Below are positions 1-11,075 of a stretch of 64,000 nt of DNA, one piece after another (positions within the stretch are counted from its first letter, which is position 1; each line of letters starts with the position of its first letter). Source of the DNA: Austropuccinia psidii (lineage: Eukaryota; Basidiomycota; Pucciniomycetes; Pucciniales; Sphaerophragmiaceae); the NCBI GenBank assembly GCA_023105745.1, contig JALGQZ010000009.1, positions 9,770,937-9,834,936 on the forward strand. The letters run 5' to 3'. The notes beneath the pieces are model-generated. The model saw only the letters and a program-made list of their open reading frames with translations. It was not told where the DNA came from and did not search any database. A program made the position numbers and the translations under genes.

Positions 1-528
1 CAAATCTGGCAAGGTATACACTCCATCAGACAATCAATACAGCTTCCAGCATTCAATACAGGACCACTGCTAGCCTGAAGGAGTCAAGCTCTCAACGTTT
101 CACATATACCAGCCTCCTTTGACCCCGGGTGGTTTTTCCCCAAGTTAATTGATATATTTTGATTTTATTTTATCTTTATTTATCTTACCATTTTTCTTAA
201 GTGAATACTGATATTATCAAGTCAGTCATTTAGCACCTTTTCCCTTTTCTTTCTTTGCCTGTCAATGGATATTTGGTGGTCATATCCTTACTTATTTCAT
301 TGCTCATTTTGGCAGGTTGAAACAGTGATTAAGGACTTGCTTAGTTGGCTCTTTGGCCATTTGGATTCCCATTTCTCTTATTGCATCTCATCTTTGTACT
401 TGCATCCTTCTTAGAGGAATTTATTCTTTTATTTTATTTTCTTTATTCTTTTGGAGTCTTCCAAGTGGGTTCCCTGATTGCTGAGTGCCAGGCCACTCTT
501 GTGTTTCTGTCCAAGAGCCCCTGTGACA
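1..528 (+). mobile_element. Gyp-D-type LTR, right part
   Basis: The stretch ends in ...cccctgtgaca and lines up along its length with the reverse complement of the LTR at 13919-14682: the 'catataccagcc' block near 97, the 'ggttgaaacagtg' block near 315, and the 'gagtgccaggcc' block near 483. Only the 3' portion is inside the window. The different bases after 528 argue that this is a solo LTR or a 3' LTR. The short open frames in it are low-complexity T-rich translations and not genes. Confidence 0.7.
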
Positions 529-540
529 AGAGGCGGAGTC

Positions 541-875
541 CTTTCATGGATGACTTGGTGAAGTCAAACCCCCCACCTCTACATCAAGACTGGCTGAAGG
601 ACCCCTTTGATGTGTGCGTGTGGAAACGGGAAGGTCTTGTGTAATTTTTAACAACTTTTGGATGGTTGAGGGAGCATCCGGTGGTGAGGAATCTCAGTTG
701 AAGGCACAGGGGAGCCAATATTGGGGATGTCACAGGATCTGTTGTAAGACCAGAGTTTGGCATGTGCTTGACATCCACTTGATTTTCCCCTGACCTGAGC
801 TTGACTTTTATCATTCTTGACGTTTTCTTGAAGTGAAGTCAATTGCCGACGATTGATGTGGGATTTGCCCTGGTG
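541..875 (+). repeat. Left arm of a 0.33-kb imperfect inverted repeat
   Basis: This block matches the reverse complement of 4257-4600 at roughly three bases in four. Shared landmarks are 'aagactggctgaagga', 'gtggtgaggaatctcagttg', 'aaggcacagggg', 'gtgaagtcaattg' and the inner end 'tttgccctggtgt'. The inner end meets the Gyp-C fragment at 876. The outer end fades near 541, twelve bases after the Gyp-D LTR. No reading frame is convincing. It may be a long terminal inverted repeat or two opposed copies of an unknown repeat. Confidence 0.7.
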
Positions 876-2279
876 TTTATTTCAGATGGCCAGAACAAGG
901 ATGGAATTACAGAAAAAGGAGGAAGCCAGAATAAAATATCAAAAATAATTTCTGATATTCCGGATGGCATTAGAAACCTGTACATGGCTATAAATAATGT
1001 AAAAAACCATATTTCTTGTAAAAATTCATCAATTTGTAACAATGTTAAACCAAATAACTTAAGTTTGAGCCTAATAAATGGGACACTTATGTGTTTTGAA
1101 AATTTTTCAAGAACAATTAAAGCTTCAAATAATGAAAATTAACTTTTAAATAAGATAAATGAACAATCTTCCTTTATTAAGGAATTAACAGACAAGTATT
1201 TTAGTTCAATATTGATGAAATAATTGAAACAAGAATAAAACAAGCCACAAATCTCATCAAAGAAGATAATAAGAAAGTCCTTTATAATACTTTAAATTCA
1301 TTTACTGAAGTAAAGACATATACAATTGTGATTAAAAAGTGTTTTGACACCTCACAAGAAGAAGTATCAAAATTGACAAAAAGGTTGAATCAAGTCATTA
1401 CTTGTATTACTAGACAGACAGAATTATGGCAAGAATTGAGACACAAAGAAGAAATGTTTAAAATGAAGGAACAAATTTAATACAAAGGTTCCAACATTAG
1501 TTCAGAAATTCTAAAAGGTGTAACAACAGTAAAATGAATTTTATTGAACAATTACTGCACACCTTACCAAGAATGTCTACACCTTTTAATCAAAATGAGG
1601 GTACAGGAATTTCCAACCCACAAGTATTGGATGTAGCAAATTAACAACTAAGAAATTAATTTTCCACCTCTTTCCATAACTTTGACCTATCAATGGGCCA
1701 AGCACTGTTGAAAGAAGTAGCAAAACCTAAGGAATGCCCTCACTTCAGTGGTGAAAGAGAATATGACTATATGGAATTCATCAGGGGTATTGACATTATT
1801 AAAGAAGATTTTTAATTACCAGAAAGATTGGTAAAAGAGAGATTTAACACCTTGTTTACCAGATCATCCCACAGATGGTATATCAAACTAAGACAAGCAC
1901 ATGCACACCAAAGTTGGGCTTGGTAGAAAACCCAAATCAACAAAAAATGGGACAATGATTCTTTGAGATTTAAGGTGGAAACAGCCTTTTAATCCTCCAA
2001 AGTTTTTTCAAAAAGATAGAGCTTTACCATGGTTTTTCCAAAAACAAAATAGAGATTAACAGCATTATATCCTGACATGTCAGAATTTATGATTCACAGA
2101 AAAATTCTAAGACAATTTGGAGGTGGCTTAGAGCCTGTTGTTAAAATCAGGACTACTGAACATCCTTCAGCTGAAAATATTATTCATATATCAGAAGTAG
2201 TAACCACCAAAACCAGAAGTTGTTGTAGTAGGATGAATCTAAAAACAAGATTTAATGCACCTTGAAAAGATTCTGTGGA
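876..2279 (+). pseudogene. Gyp-C-type gag remnant
   Basis: Translation of 876-1140 parallels the Gyp-C gag at 58470-58730, with a shared coiled-coil-like segment rich in Ile, Asn and Lys. Further blocks near 1380-1500, 1560-1700 and 1740-1960 match 58970-59540, including the 'SGE-EYDYMEFIRGID' region typical of this Gag group, and 2077-2265 matches 59648-59840. Stops and frameshifts break it many times. The ATG at the stop/start overlap of Gyp-C (58529) is ATA here. The copy begins abruptly at 876 where the left inverted arm ends, so leader, start and 5' LTR are missing. Confidence 0.8.
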
Positions 2280-3111
2280 CAAAAATCACAAATAAAATTC
2301 CAATAATATTAAGTATAAGTCTGTATATGCAATCAGAAAGTGCCACATTTGCCAAAGCACAGCATGGTTAGCTAATGCATGTCCAAAGAAGTGGAAAATC
2401 AATGAAATTGACACACAAAAAGAACCTGATTTTGAAAAAGATGATTTAGTTAAAGATAATTCAGATGATAAATAATCAATATTTTTGGAATATTCAAAAG
2501 ATATAGAAAATATGAATTTCAAATCTGAAATAAAATAATCCTATTCCCACTTTCCACAATTGAGCAATGTTCAACTTGATTTGTCAAAGATTCAAGATTC
2601 AAAATTCAATAAAACAAAACTAAACAGAGGTAAACATTATATAGATGGTAATCCCTGTACAACACAAGTGGTAATTAATAACAAACCCACTAAAATTTTG
2701 CTTGACCCAGGAGCGTACTGCTCTTGTGTTGGAAACTTTTTTCTTGCAGCTTGTGTGCCAAATTTTGAAGATAAATTGTTACCAATTGATCAAATCAAAT
2801 TCAACAGTGCAAGTAAGCCCATGAAAGCGTTTGGCATATTTGAAACTACTTTCATATTTCCTCATATCAATGGAAATTTAAGAATAACTGATGGATGTGT
2901 TGTTATGGAAAACTGCTCTAGTACCCATTTTTTATTGGAAAAGGATTATATAATAATTTATGGCATAGCTCTACATAACAATAAAGACAGGTACTTTACC
3001 ATTGTGGACCATAAGTATCAAAGATCTGCCTTTTTACCATTTAAAAGACAAATTACAGTAAGAAAAGTATCACAAGTCAGCTTGGAGTTAGAGAAATTCA
3101 AGTCTGAATAG
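2280..3111 (+). pseudogene. Gyp-C-type nucleocapsid and protease remnant
   Basis: Near 2337-2393 there is a zinc-knuckle-like string C-x2-C-x4-W-x4-C, in which the usual His is Trp. The open stretch 2560-3111 (183 codons) is the retropepsin domain. Its active-site string is LDPGA, so the usual Asp-Ser/Thr-Gly reads Asp-Pro-Gly, as also in the second Gyp-C copy at 60270. It continues through the family's flap and 'STHFLLEKDYIIIYGI' segment. The line-up with 60140-60690 is long and collinear. Stops upstream (for example near 2290 and 2475) and at 3109-3111 break the frame, so this is a dead copy. Confidence 0.8.
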
Positions 3112-4256
3112 TTAAATGAAGCTGAAATAAGTTCTCATCTTGCTGATAAACAAGAAAATGAACATTCTTACCTTTTATATGACCACAAAGAAACCTTTGA
3201 ATCAGAGAAAGAACCTTTTAAGGAGATTGTTGGACATGAATCTGACATTATTCTTAATATTTAACGGCCTTATTTCCCACTCTTAACCAGGCCTGCATAT
3301 CCATCAAGCCCAAAATCTAGCAAGGCTCTGGATATTCATATTAAAGAGCTTCTCCACCTTGTTGTAATAAGGAAAGTTGGCCACAAAGAAAAAGTAGAAA
3401 TCCCTACACAAGTCATAAGGGCATGGAATAATGGAAAGCCTAGAATGGTTGGAGACTTTAGATCTCTGAACACATACACTGTCCCAGACAGGTACCCAAT
3501 ACCAAAAATCCAAATTTCCCTTACCAAAAAAATCTCAAGCAGTGTATATAAGTATTATGGACTCCCTTAAGGGATTCCATCAAAATGTTGTGACACCTAG
3601 AGAAAGAATATACTTGAGAATTATTGTCCATTATGGGGTTTATGAATATTTTCGATGCTTTTTGGTATGAAAAGTTCACCTTCACACTTCCACAGAATGA
3701 TTAATGAAATATTACCTGAAGACCTTTCAGAAGGATAGTTGATCATATTATTTTCTGTTTCGGGACTTTGGAGGAACACATATACAGATTATCCAGATTT
3801 TGGGAAAAATTCAATCTGTAAAAATGAAAATTTCTTTAAAGAAATGCCATTTTGAATTTAAAGAACTCAAATCCCTGGGACAAGTAGTATCTGGTCTATC
3901 CCTTAGAATTGACAAAAATCAGTTTGAAGCAGTACTGCTGAAACCTATGCCTCAGGACAAGAAAGAAATTTAGCCATACTTGGGGCTTTCAGGATATTAC
4001 AGGCAGCATATTAAAGATTTTGCATCCATAGCAAGACCTCTTCATAGATTATGTGAAAAAGACAAAGTATTTGAGATGAATGTTGACAGAGTCAAAGCTT
4101 TTGAATCTTTAAGACAAGCCTTAACTACTTCTCCAATCTTACTGATTCCATTTTTTTATTATTACCTTTAATATTAACATTGATGCATCAGGGGTTGTGC
4201 TGGGTGCTGCACTTCATCAAGTACAGATTATAAATGAAAAATCTGTAGAAGGATCC
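3112..4256 (+). pseudogene. Gyp-C-type reverse transcriptase and RNase H remnant
   Basis: Frames in this stretch carry recognisable RT blocks: the '[24 protein letters not shown]' region (3440-3520), a GFHQN block near 3570, the '[19 protein letters not shown]' connection segment (3980-4055) and the start of RNase H ('IDASGVVLGAALHQVQ', 4180-4230). The YIDD region near 3740-3770 is scrambled. Numerous frameshifts and stops mean no catalytic protein. The copy stops at 4256 in the middle of RNase H, where the right inverted arm starts. Integrase and 3' LTR are absent. Confidence 0.8.
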
Positions 4257-4600
4257 ATACACCAGGGCAAATGTCGCGTCAATTGTCAGCAATTGACTTC
4301 ACGTCAATCAAATGTCAAGCACAAGAAAAGTAAAGCTAATGTTAAGCAGAAATTAAGTGAACATTGAGCACACATAACACTCTGGTCTTACACCAAATCC
4401 GGTGAAGTCCATCAATATTGGTTCCCCTGTGCCTTCAACTGAGATTCCTCACCACCTGATCCTTCCACAACCATTGGAAGGTTGGAAGAAATAACACAAG
4501 ACCCACCTGTTTGAACATGCAGACATCAAAGAGGTCCTTCAGCCAGTCTTAATGTAGTGGATGGGGTTTGTGACTTCCCCTGGCCATGCATGAAAAAACA
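4257..4600 (-). repeat. Right arm of the inverted repeat
   Basis: This is the partner of 541-875 in the opposite orientation. The inner end 'acaccagggcaaat' starts exactly where the Gyp-C fragment stops, and similarity fades near 4600. The two arms enclose 876-4256. Confidence 0.7.
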
Positions 4601-5990
4601 AGGCATGAGGGGGAATGACAAGCTGCATGTGACATTGGTGGAGCCAGCCACACAATTCCATGTGTGCAGGCTCATAAGGGTGACATGCACACAAAGGGAA
4701 AATAATGTGTCAGACTAATGTTGTGTAGCTATGAATCGGCTCTGCATCAGTGGGATTGACATTTTTCAGGTGACACTGGCGGAGCCTGTAAAGCAGCATT
4801 GACAATATGCACTTGACACATGTGGAGCCACCTGCAGCAGTGGTGTGTGCTTGTGGGAGTGACACATGTGCAAGAAGGCAAAAGAATGTGTTGGGGTAAT
4901 TTTTTGAAACCTACATGCACACAGTACCCATTAGGGGCATGTGACCAGCTCCATGCAGCTTAAAAACATCCAAAGTCTCATGGATGCAATGTAATGCTGA
5001 GGCCCACTCAGATCATGGGCCTATTCCCCTTTCAATGTGACGATAGCACAGTTGTGTCATTTTAGATCCTGTGATATGTGAGTGTGTGGGTAATTTGATC
5101 ATTGAAATTGGCTTATTCACACCTTACCCAATGTCATAATAGTAATTTATTTTTTGCCATGTGAACTAATGGGCTTTACCCATCACAATCTCATGTTACC
5201 ATAAACAAATCTTGCAGAAGCTATAGAATTATTTTCAGCAAAAAATGGAGACTAAATATCATTAATTAATGGTTTTATTATTACAAGCAGTCCACATGAA
5301 ATGACCTTTTTATCATACAATCCACAGTGACTTTCTATTTCTTCTTCAAATATAATCAAGTGTCCATCATCAAAACCAATAGCTTTATAAATATTTAGAT
5401 GCAGCCAATCTAGTCAAAAATTCCCATTAATCTTCAAAGCTTTTAATATCAGAAAGTTATTGTTCAGCATGAATCATGGATCACACACTTTGAATATTCT
5501 ATTAATAATACCAAATCCTCTTGAGTTGCCCCTCAGAAAACATATAACACTGTTTCCAACATTCTTGGCTTCTGATGAATATATATTGTTGCCAATATTA
5601 ATGTTTGCAATTGGAAAATACCAAGGTGAGACAATTCTTGAAGTGGGATGACTTGAGGATTGAACAGTAGTGGTTAAGTGTATCCATGCAACTATTTCCC
5701 TTGTTGAATGAAAATTCTGTAAGCAGTAAACAAGGGAATAATAATTTTGTTGGTCATGGCACAGTGATTTATTATGTTTTTGGTGGTTGAACAGGGAAGG
5801 AGGCTGTGATTCAAAAAGCTTTTTTATTTAACATGGGGCTGATGGGGATTAAAGGAGGACAGAAAGGTTGGAACATTTACAGATTTTTTGAGGTAAGGTT
5901 TTATCTATATCATCTATTAAGAGTTATGAGAAGTGAGTCTTATTCAGTTCATGTTTATAATCAAAGTGAATATATTTCTCTTATGAACTA
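4601..5990. other. Non-genic stretch with a diverged tandem duplication
   Basis: No gene seen. Two related units of about 95 bp lie at 4624-4718 and 4808-4903. Both run from 'gtggagcca' through a 'gtgtgtg'/'gtgtgcag' block and 'gtgacacatg'/'gtgacatgc' to 'aatgtgt...taat'. They look like an old duplication. From about 5100 the sequence becomes AT-rich, with only short chance frames. Confidence 0.4.
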
Positions 5991-7160
5991 ACATACATAT
6001 TTTTTTATTTGTTTGCATCTTTGAAAATCTTCCAATTAAGCACTCATACCCCCATGTGGCTCAGGCTTGTGCTGGGCCCCAATGTTGGAAGAGTTCTGGA
6101 GTATGGTAAGAAAAATGATGATTTAGTTTACTTTTCTGTTTTGGGTATAGGTGTTGATTGGACAGGTGTAATTCTTCCCAATTTTTAGCAAATGTGGTCT
6201 CATCATCCATTGAAACCATCACACTTGTGAAAATGTTGATAGAACTAATCAAATGAAGTTTATTCTTGGTTAGTTGATTCTTCAAGGTCTTCAGATTTAC
6301 CCATTTTACTTTGTGTATTGTGGGAATTGTGTTCATCTAATGACATCTGTTTACTGAGAATTGAAAATGAAATTTAAACCTTGTATAAAAGAGCCCATTC
6401 AGAAGATTTTAAGCTACCATGAGAGGAGGAATCCATTTTCCAGGGTACCCTTTTCCATGAGGATGGAATTATGGAATCAGATATTATTTTTCGGAGATGG
6501 TCTAGAGCCTCACCCTTACTCTGGTTATCACTCAGTGCACTGATATCCAACCCACAGCTTCATTTGGAAGTAGGGATGTAATTAGCATAAAATGAGTGAA
6601 TCTCCGCAGAACCACTAGATGGATGTTGCATGTGAGGGGTGGGAATCAAGAAGTGATTTTTTTGGATGGAAGGAGTGGGGAGTGACCCATTCATTATTTT
6701 TGCTTCATCTCTTCTCAGGGGGCAGGCCTCTCTCAATTTTATTTGATCAGGAGGGCTTTTAGAGGTCATGGAATCTGAGTTTGAACTGCTGGTGTCATTG
6801 TATTTCCTGCGGTACCTGAAGTATATTTTTTGTTGGGCCTCCAGAATGCACAATTTGAAAGTTGAATGATTCACATAAATCAAGAAGGCCAATGCACTGG
6901 GAATGGACATGAATGGGGAGTCATTGATATTTTTGGTGCCAGCGAAGCATCTCCAGACCAATCCATCCCAGATGTCACATTTGGGGGAACCTTCAGGTTT
7001 TTGTAATTATAGATTTTGATGCAGAATTTCCATAATGCAAGCCTGCTGGAGCAATATGGAAAGCCAATTTTTGAAGGGTTGATGAATGGAGTGCTTTGTT
7101 GGGATAGTTTTTTCGAGGTTGCTTGTGCTTTGGGTGCGGGGTTCAACTAAATGGAAAAAT
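5991..7160 (-). pseudogene. CACTA/Plavaka (KDZ-like) transposase relic
   Basis: Reading the minus strand from 7146 to 6061 gives three frame-shifted blocks. Block one (about 6990-6870) reads 'DIWDGLVWRCFAGTKNIND' followed by 'PFMSIPSALAFLIYV'. Block two (about 6870-6700) reads 'STFKLCILEAQQKIYFRYR' and an acidic Ser-rich linker. Block three (6336-6061) holds 'NHHFSYHTPELFQHWGP'. I recognise these, from memory, as the middle and C-terminal parts of the large CACTA-like transposases abundant in rust fungi. Block one runs directly into block two, which suggests that the catalytic centre normally lying between them was deleted. No terminal repeats were identified. Confidence 0.65.
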
Positions 7161-8890
7161 TTTCCCAATGATTTTGTGCAAGGGGATCATTTTCATTTCC
7201 TTCATTATGACGTTCACAGTGGGGTTGATCAGTTGTGACAGATTCAATAAGTCCATTGCGGAAGAAGAATTGAGGACAGCATATTTAGCTTTCAATAAAT
7301 GGCTCCAATTGGAGATGTTCAAATATGGTACTGAGATCTTAAGGTATATGGAATGTAGGGTGGAGTGACCACCTGAGCATAAGATACTTGACTTGATAAG
7401 TAGGCTCAGGGAGGGGGTGAGAATGCATGAATTCCTGTGGGGAATATTATACCTTATGGATAGAATAGCTCATATTATCACTCTAAGGTCTTGTGGGGGA
7501 ATTTCTTGACTCCCACTTCATGGTTTCAGTGCTGTTTAATTGTGACCGCATGTAGTGTAGAATGTGCTTTGGGTCAATTGAGAATAATCCCTTGGGAAAA
7601 TTTGATCCAATAAAACTTTTGGGCACTCAGATCCTGATTCCCAAGCAGGAATTTTGGGAGAAGTGTTGGGTTCAATGGCTGATTTGAGGTTGTTAATGTG
7701 CTGTCTATACTGGAAAGGTGTGGAGGAAACTCCCTGCCTATCACCCTCAGGGGAAGAGTGTGTTTGAGTTGAGAAGTGTTGACACATGCATATATGCATT
7801 GAGGAATAGAAGGGGGTTGAAATTGTTGTGGGAATCATGAATAAGGTGAAATTATTTATAAATATCTATGGCTGATTTGAAATTGTTTAGGGAAGTGATG
7901 AATTGGGAAAAATTTGAGTGATCATTTTTGAAGGGGATATGAATTGCGCCAGTGAAGGTTTTTATCTCATTTATGATGGTGGGTGACCTTCAGTGGATAA
8001 AGCGTAATGTAGCACATATTGATGAGGGAATCGGTTAGGAGTTTACTTGGGTAAAATGCCATTCTTCTCTATGCTCTTACATATCCTAGTTTATTTACAC
8101 ATGGTTCATCAGTGGGCTTGACCATTGAGAAGGTTCTATTGGTGAAGTGGAACCATTGAATTGAGTGGATTAAGATTTAAAACATTTATGCTGGCATGCC
8201 ATTGTACATGTATTGAGCCTTATTACAGACCTAAAAATATAACTCTATTATATAAGGGCTTGGAGTGGATCTAAAGTCTTGGTATTTGGTTTGAGTGCAG
8301 TGGGGCTTTTAATAGGTTGGAATGTGATTTAGGATTTCTTGCCTTTCTTGAAAAGGGGATTTCTGTTTTGTAGGTAAATCCTTAATGAATATAACCTCAT
8401 ACAGATATAGAATGCTGGGGAATTTTTATGCATATATTTGAAGTTTGAATAATTCACAAAATGTGACAATGGCAAGGGGTCAATGCTTATTGAATCTGAT
8501 TACTCATGGATTATGGATCCCTTTTGAGATAATTTAAATATCACATTATCTGCTTCTAGGCCATGAAGTGTGGTTTCTGACAACTGCGGAGGAGCTCAAA
8601 AGTAGGCCAGGCAAATTCTCCACAAATTTTTTCATTAGAATTCCATGAGAGACTTGGTTCCTAATATTCATAGAATTTCCCTATTAAACATTTGAGATCA
8701 CTCTATTTTATCATAATACTGAGCTTTTTTATCAAGTCAAAAATATTACTGTAGTTTTTTATCTCTTATGTCATCTTCTGGCCCATGTATATCAAATTCA
8801 GGTTCTGTTCATGACTCCAATAGTGAATCTAGCATAAAATATGTTTAAACACAGTCACAAATCAGCCCCAACATTACACTCACAACCCCT
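7161..8890. other. Non-genic stretch beside the transposase relic
   Basis: I see no supportable gene. A 100-codon minus-strand frame at 7536-7838 may be decayed N-terminal sequence of the transposase at 5991-7160, but no motif supports this. The rest is AT-rich sequence with short chance frames. Confidence 0.35.
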
Positions 8891-8902
8891 ATTGAATCCT
8901 TC

Positions 8903-9305
8903 ATGAATTTATCAGGTCTCAATATTGATGTGGGATATGAAACTTCTCAAACTTCATGCACTTGGTCAATCCCAAATATTTCCATCACTCCAATTCCCAC
9001 AAATCCCACTAATACACAAATTCATATTTCTGAGAGGCCAGGAAGCACACCAAAAATCTCATCAAAAGCTAATCCCCAATCAAAATTTCCACATGACTTC
9101 CTCCTTAATCCAGGTCAGAATCTGGTGGCATCCCAGGAACCCTTTGGGGGAAGTAAACAGCAAAACCTCAATGATCCATCAGGATCTCAGGTTCATGTGG
9201 GCCATGAAAAGCTCGTTGCTGATGGGTACAAAAAAGACCATTGGAAAATGTTACTCAGAGTGGTCTTTTGGAGGGAAACCTGCGATTGATGCTTCATCAA
9301 AGTAA
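8903..9305 (+). other. Unrecognised Ser/Pro/Asn-rich open frame
   Basis: A 128-codon plus-strand frame (8903-9289) overlaps a 126-codon frame in another phase (8925-9305). The first is rich in Ser, Pro, Asn and Gln without any domain I know. Composition (more C, fewer long A/T runs) differs from the AT-rich flanks. It stops just before the LTR-like sequence at 9363. It could be decayed coding sequence from a transposon or chance. I do not assign a function. Confidence 0.2.
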
Positions 9306-9362
9306 GTAAATTGGATTTCAGAATTTGATATGTTTGTTTCATGGGTTTGATATATATGGCAC

Positions 9363-10989
9363 TTTTACAGAGGCTCTTGTGGAAGACAAGAGTGGCCTGG
9401 CACTCAGGAATCAAGAACTCACTTGGAGGGCTCCAAACAAATACAGATATAACAAAGATTATATTTCTTTAAAGGGGAATAGGAGTAAGGACAAATATGC
9501 CAAGGGTAAAAGAAGAAGAAAGCAAATCGCCAAAGATAATAAAAAGAAAGACAAAGGCCAAAGCGCCAAGGAAATGAATCCTCAATTCACTGTTTCAACC
9601 TGCTGGAAAGGGAAATGGAATTAGTAAAGGATATGACCACCAATATCCACTGACTGGAAAATAAAAAGGTGCAAAGGACTGACTTGAGATTATCATTACT
9701 TACTCTAACAATGAAAGAATAAAATAAGCATAAAAATAGATCCAATATATTAATTAACTGGGGAAACATTTCCCAGTGAAGAGAAGGTGGCCAGTATATG
9801 TGAAATGTTTAAGAATGATCCTGGAGAGTTGATCACCCAGCTGTATTGACTGTTTTGGGTAAATACAGATCTTTCCATTTTGAGAATTGAGCTGTGTGAC
9901 TGAATTTCCACAGCTGAATATGAATTGGCCGAAAATGGCCAAGGCCATACAGGTTGCTTGAATAAAGTCTGTATGTACCAATGGAGCTTTCCAAGGAATA
10001 ATGAAGTGCTTGATGCCTTTACAACTGATTGAATGATTGATGAAGTCTTGAAATTACCGTTTGAATGATTCTGAAAAGAAATAAAACCCAATCTCTGCAG
10101 GGCCAGGTGGTTGTGGTCCTTGAATGGTCTTCTGGAAGCCATCAGGGATTGCAAGACTGAATGACTGAGAAATTCTTCCTTCAAAATGGGTGATGGATTT
10201 GAGGACTTTAATCGGAATAAAATAATTTGGTCCTGAAAACATCACCATTGGATTGCTGAGCAAAATGGTGCATAATGGTATATTATACCATATATGCACC
10301 ATGCTTGGATCCTTTGGTAAGGGGTCCATGAATTGAGGGGAAGCCTTTCTGGGACTGAGTTGGTGGCATCTGGTGGTTGCCAGAGGTCATTAGTTGAAAG
10401 TGTCCAACCTGTGGTTCTTGGCCAATTTGAATCCAGGGGTCCTTTTGGACATTTGGGATTGTTGGGATTTGTGGCCAAAATTGGGCTCAGATGCGCCAAG
10501 AAGTGGTTTGACATCCACCTGGCCTTGAAGGCTAGTGGATGTCCCCCTTGGCCCCTTTTGGCCTGATCGGATTTGGACCAAAAGGGGCCTAAAGTTGTCA
10601 TGGACCATGGCTTACGGCCTGCAGGCCACAGAGGCCATAGACCCCCTAATAAAAAGGTTGAGCCAAAAGCCCTTGTGATGGCTAGAGGGGAAAGAGGCCC
10701 CTGGAAGACAAAATGGACCCCCCAGGCCTAAAATAAGGGTATTGGCCTAGGGGTTGGTGCAGTGGAGAAATTGCCAAAAAGGCCAACAATTGCAGGATAT
10801 GGCCTGAGGCCATAAATGAGATTTGGGGTCATGAGTGGCCATTGAAGTAGATATGGCCTAAAGGCCATAAAAAACCAAAAGGGTCCAATTGGCTATAAAA
10901 CTGATAACATGGCCAATTTGCCATAGATTGGGGTAAGGATAGAGTTGCGGTAAACACCAAATGGGGGGTGATCACACATGGTTTTGAAA
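9363..10989 (-). mobile_element. Diverged Gyp-D 3' LTR (copy D2)
   Basis: The left end 'ttttacagaggctcttgtgg' lines up with 'tgtcacaggggctcttctaa' of the LTR at 13919, and the shared order continues ('gagtggcctggcactcag', 'ttcaacctgctgg', 'ctggggaaacatttcccagtg', 'ggccagtatatgtg'). The right end near 10989 is placed because 10990 on ('gtaccccccaccttgaa...gttcctgagca') matches the reverse-complement polypurine tract after 14682 ('gtatccccctcttgaaa...gctcctgaaca'). The segment is twice the 764 bp of D1. A GGCC-rich block at about 10330-10900 with 'ggccat' runs and no gene accounts for the extra length. The right boundary is an inference. Confidence 0.5.
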
Positions 10990-11075
10990 GTACCCCCCAC
11001 CTTGAATGATGAGTTCCTGAGCATTAAACCAAGGTAGAAGCCTGTTGAGGCTGTTGAGAAGGATTGGACGTAGGG

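Noticed and set aside
345..1042. Open frames of 64-99 codons on both strands
   Set aside because: They translate LTR or inverted-arm DNA, overlap each other on opposite strands and lack any motif.
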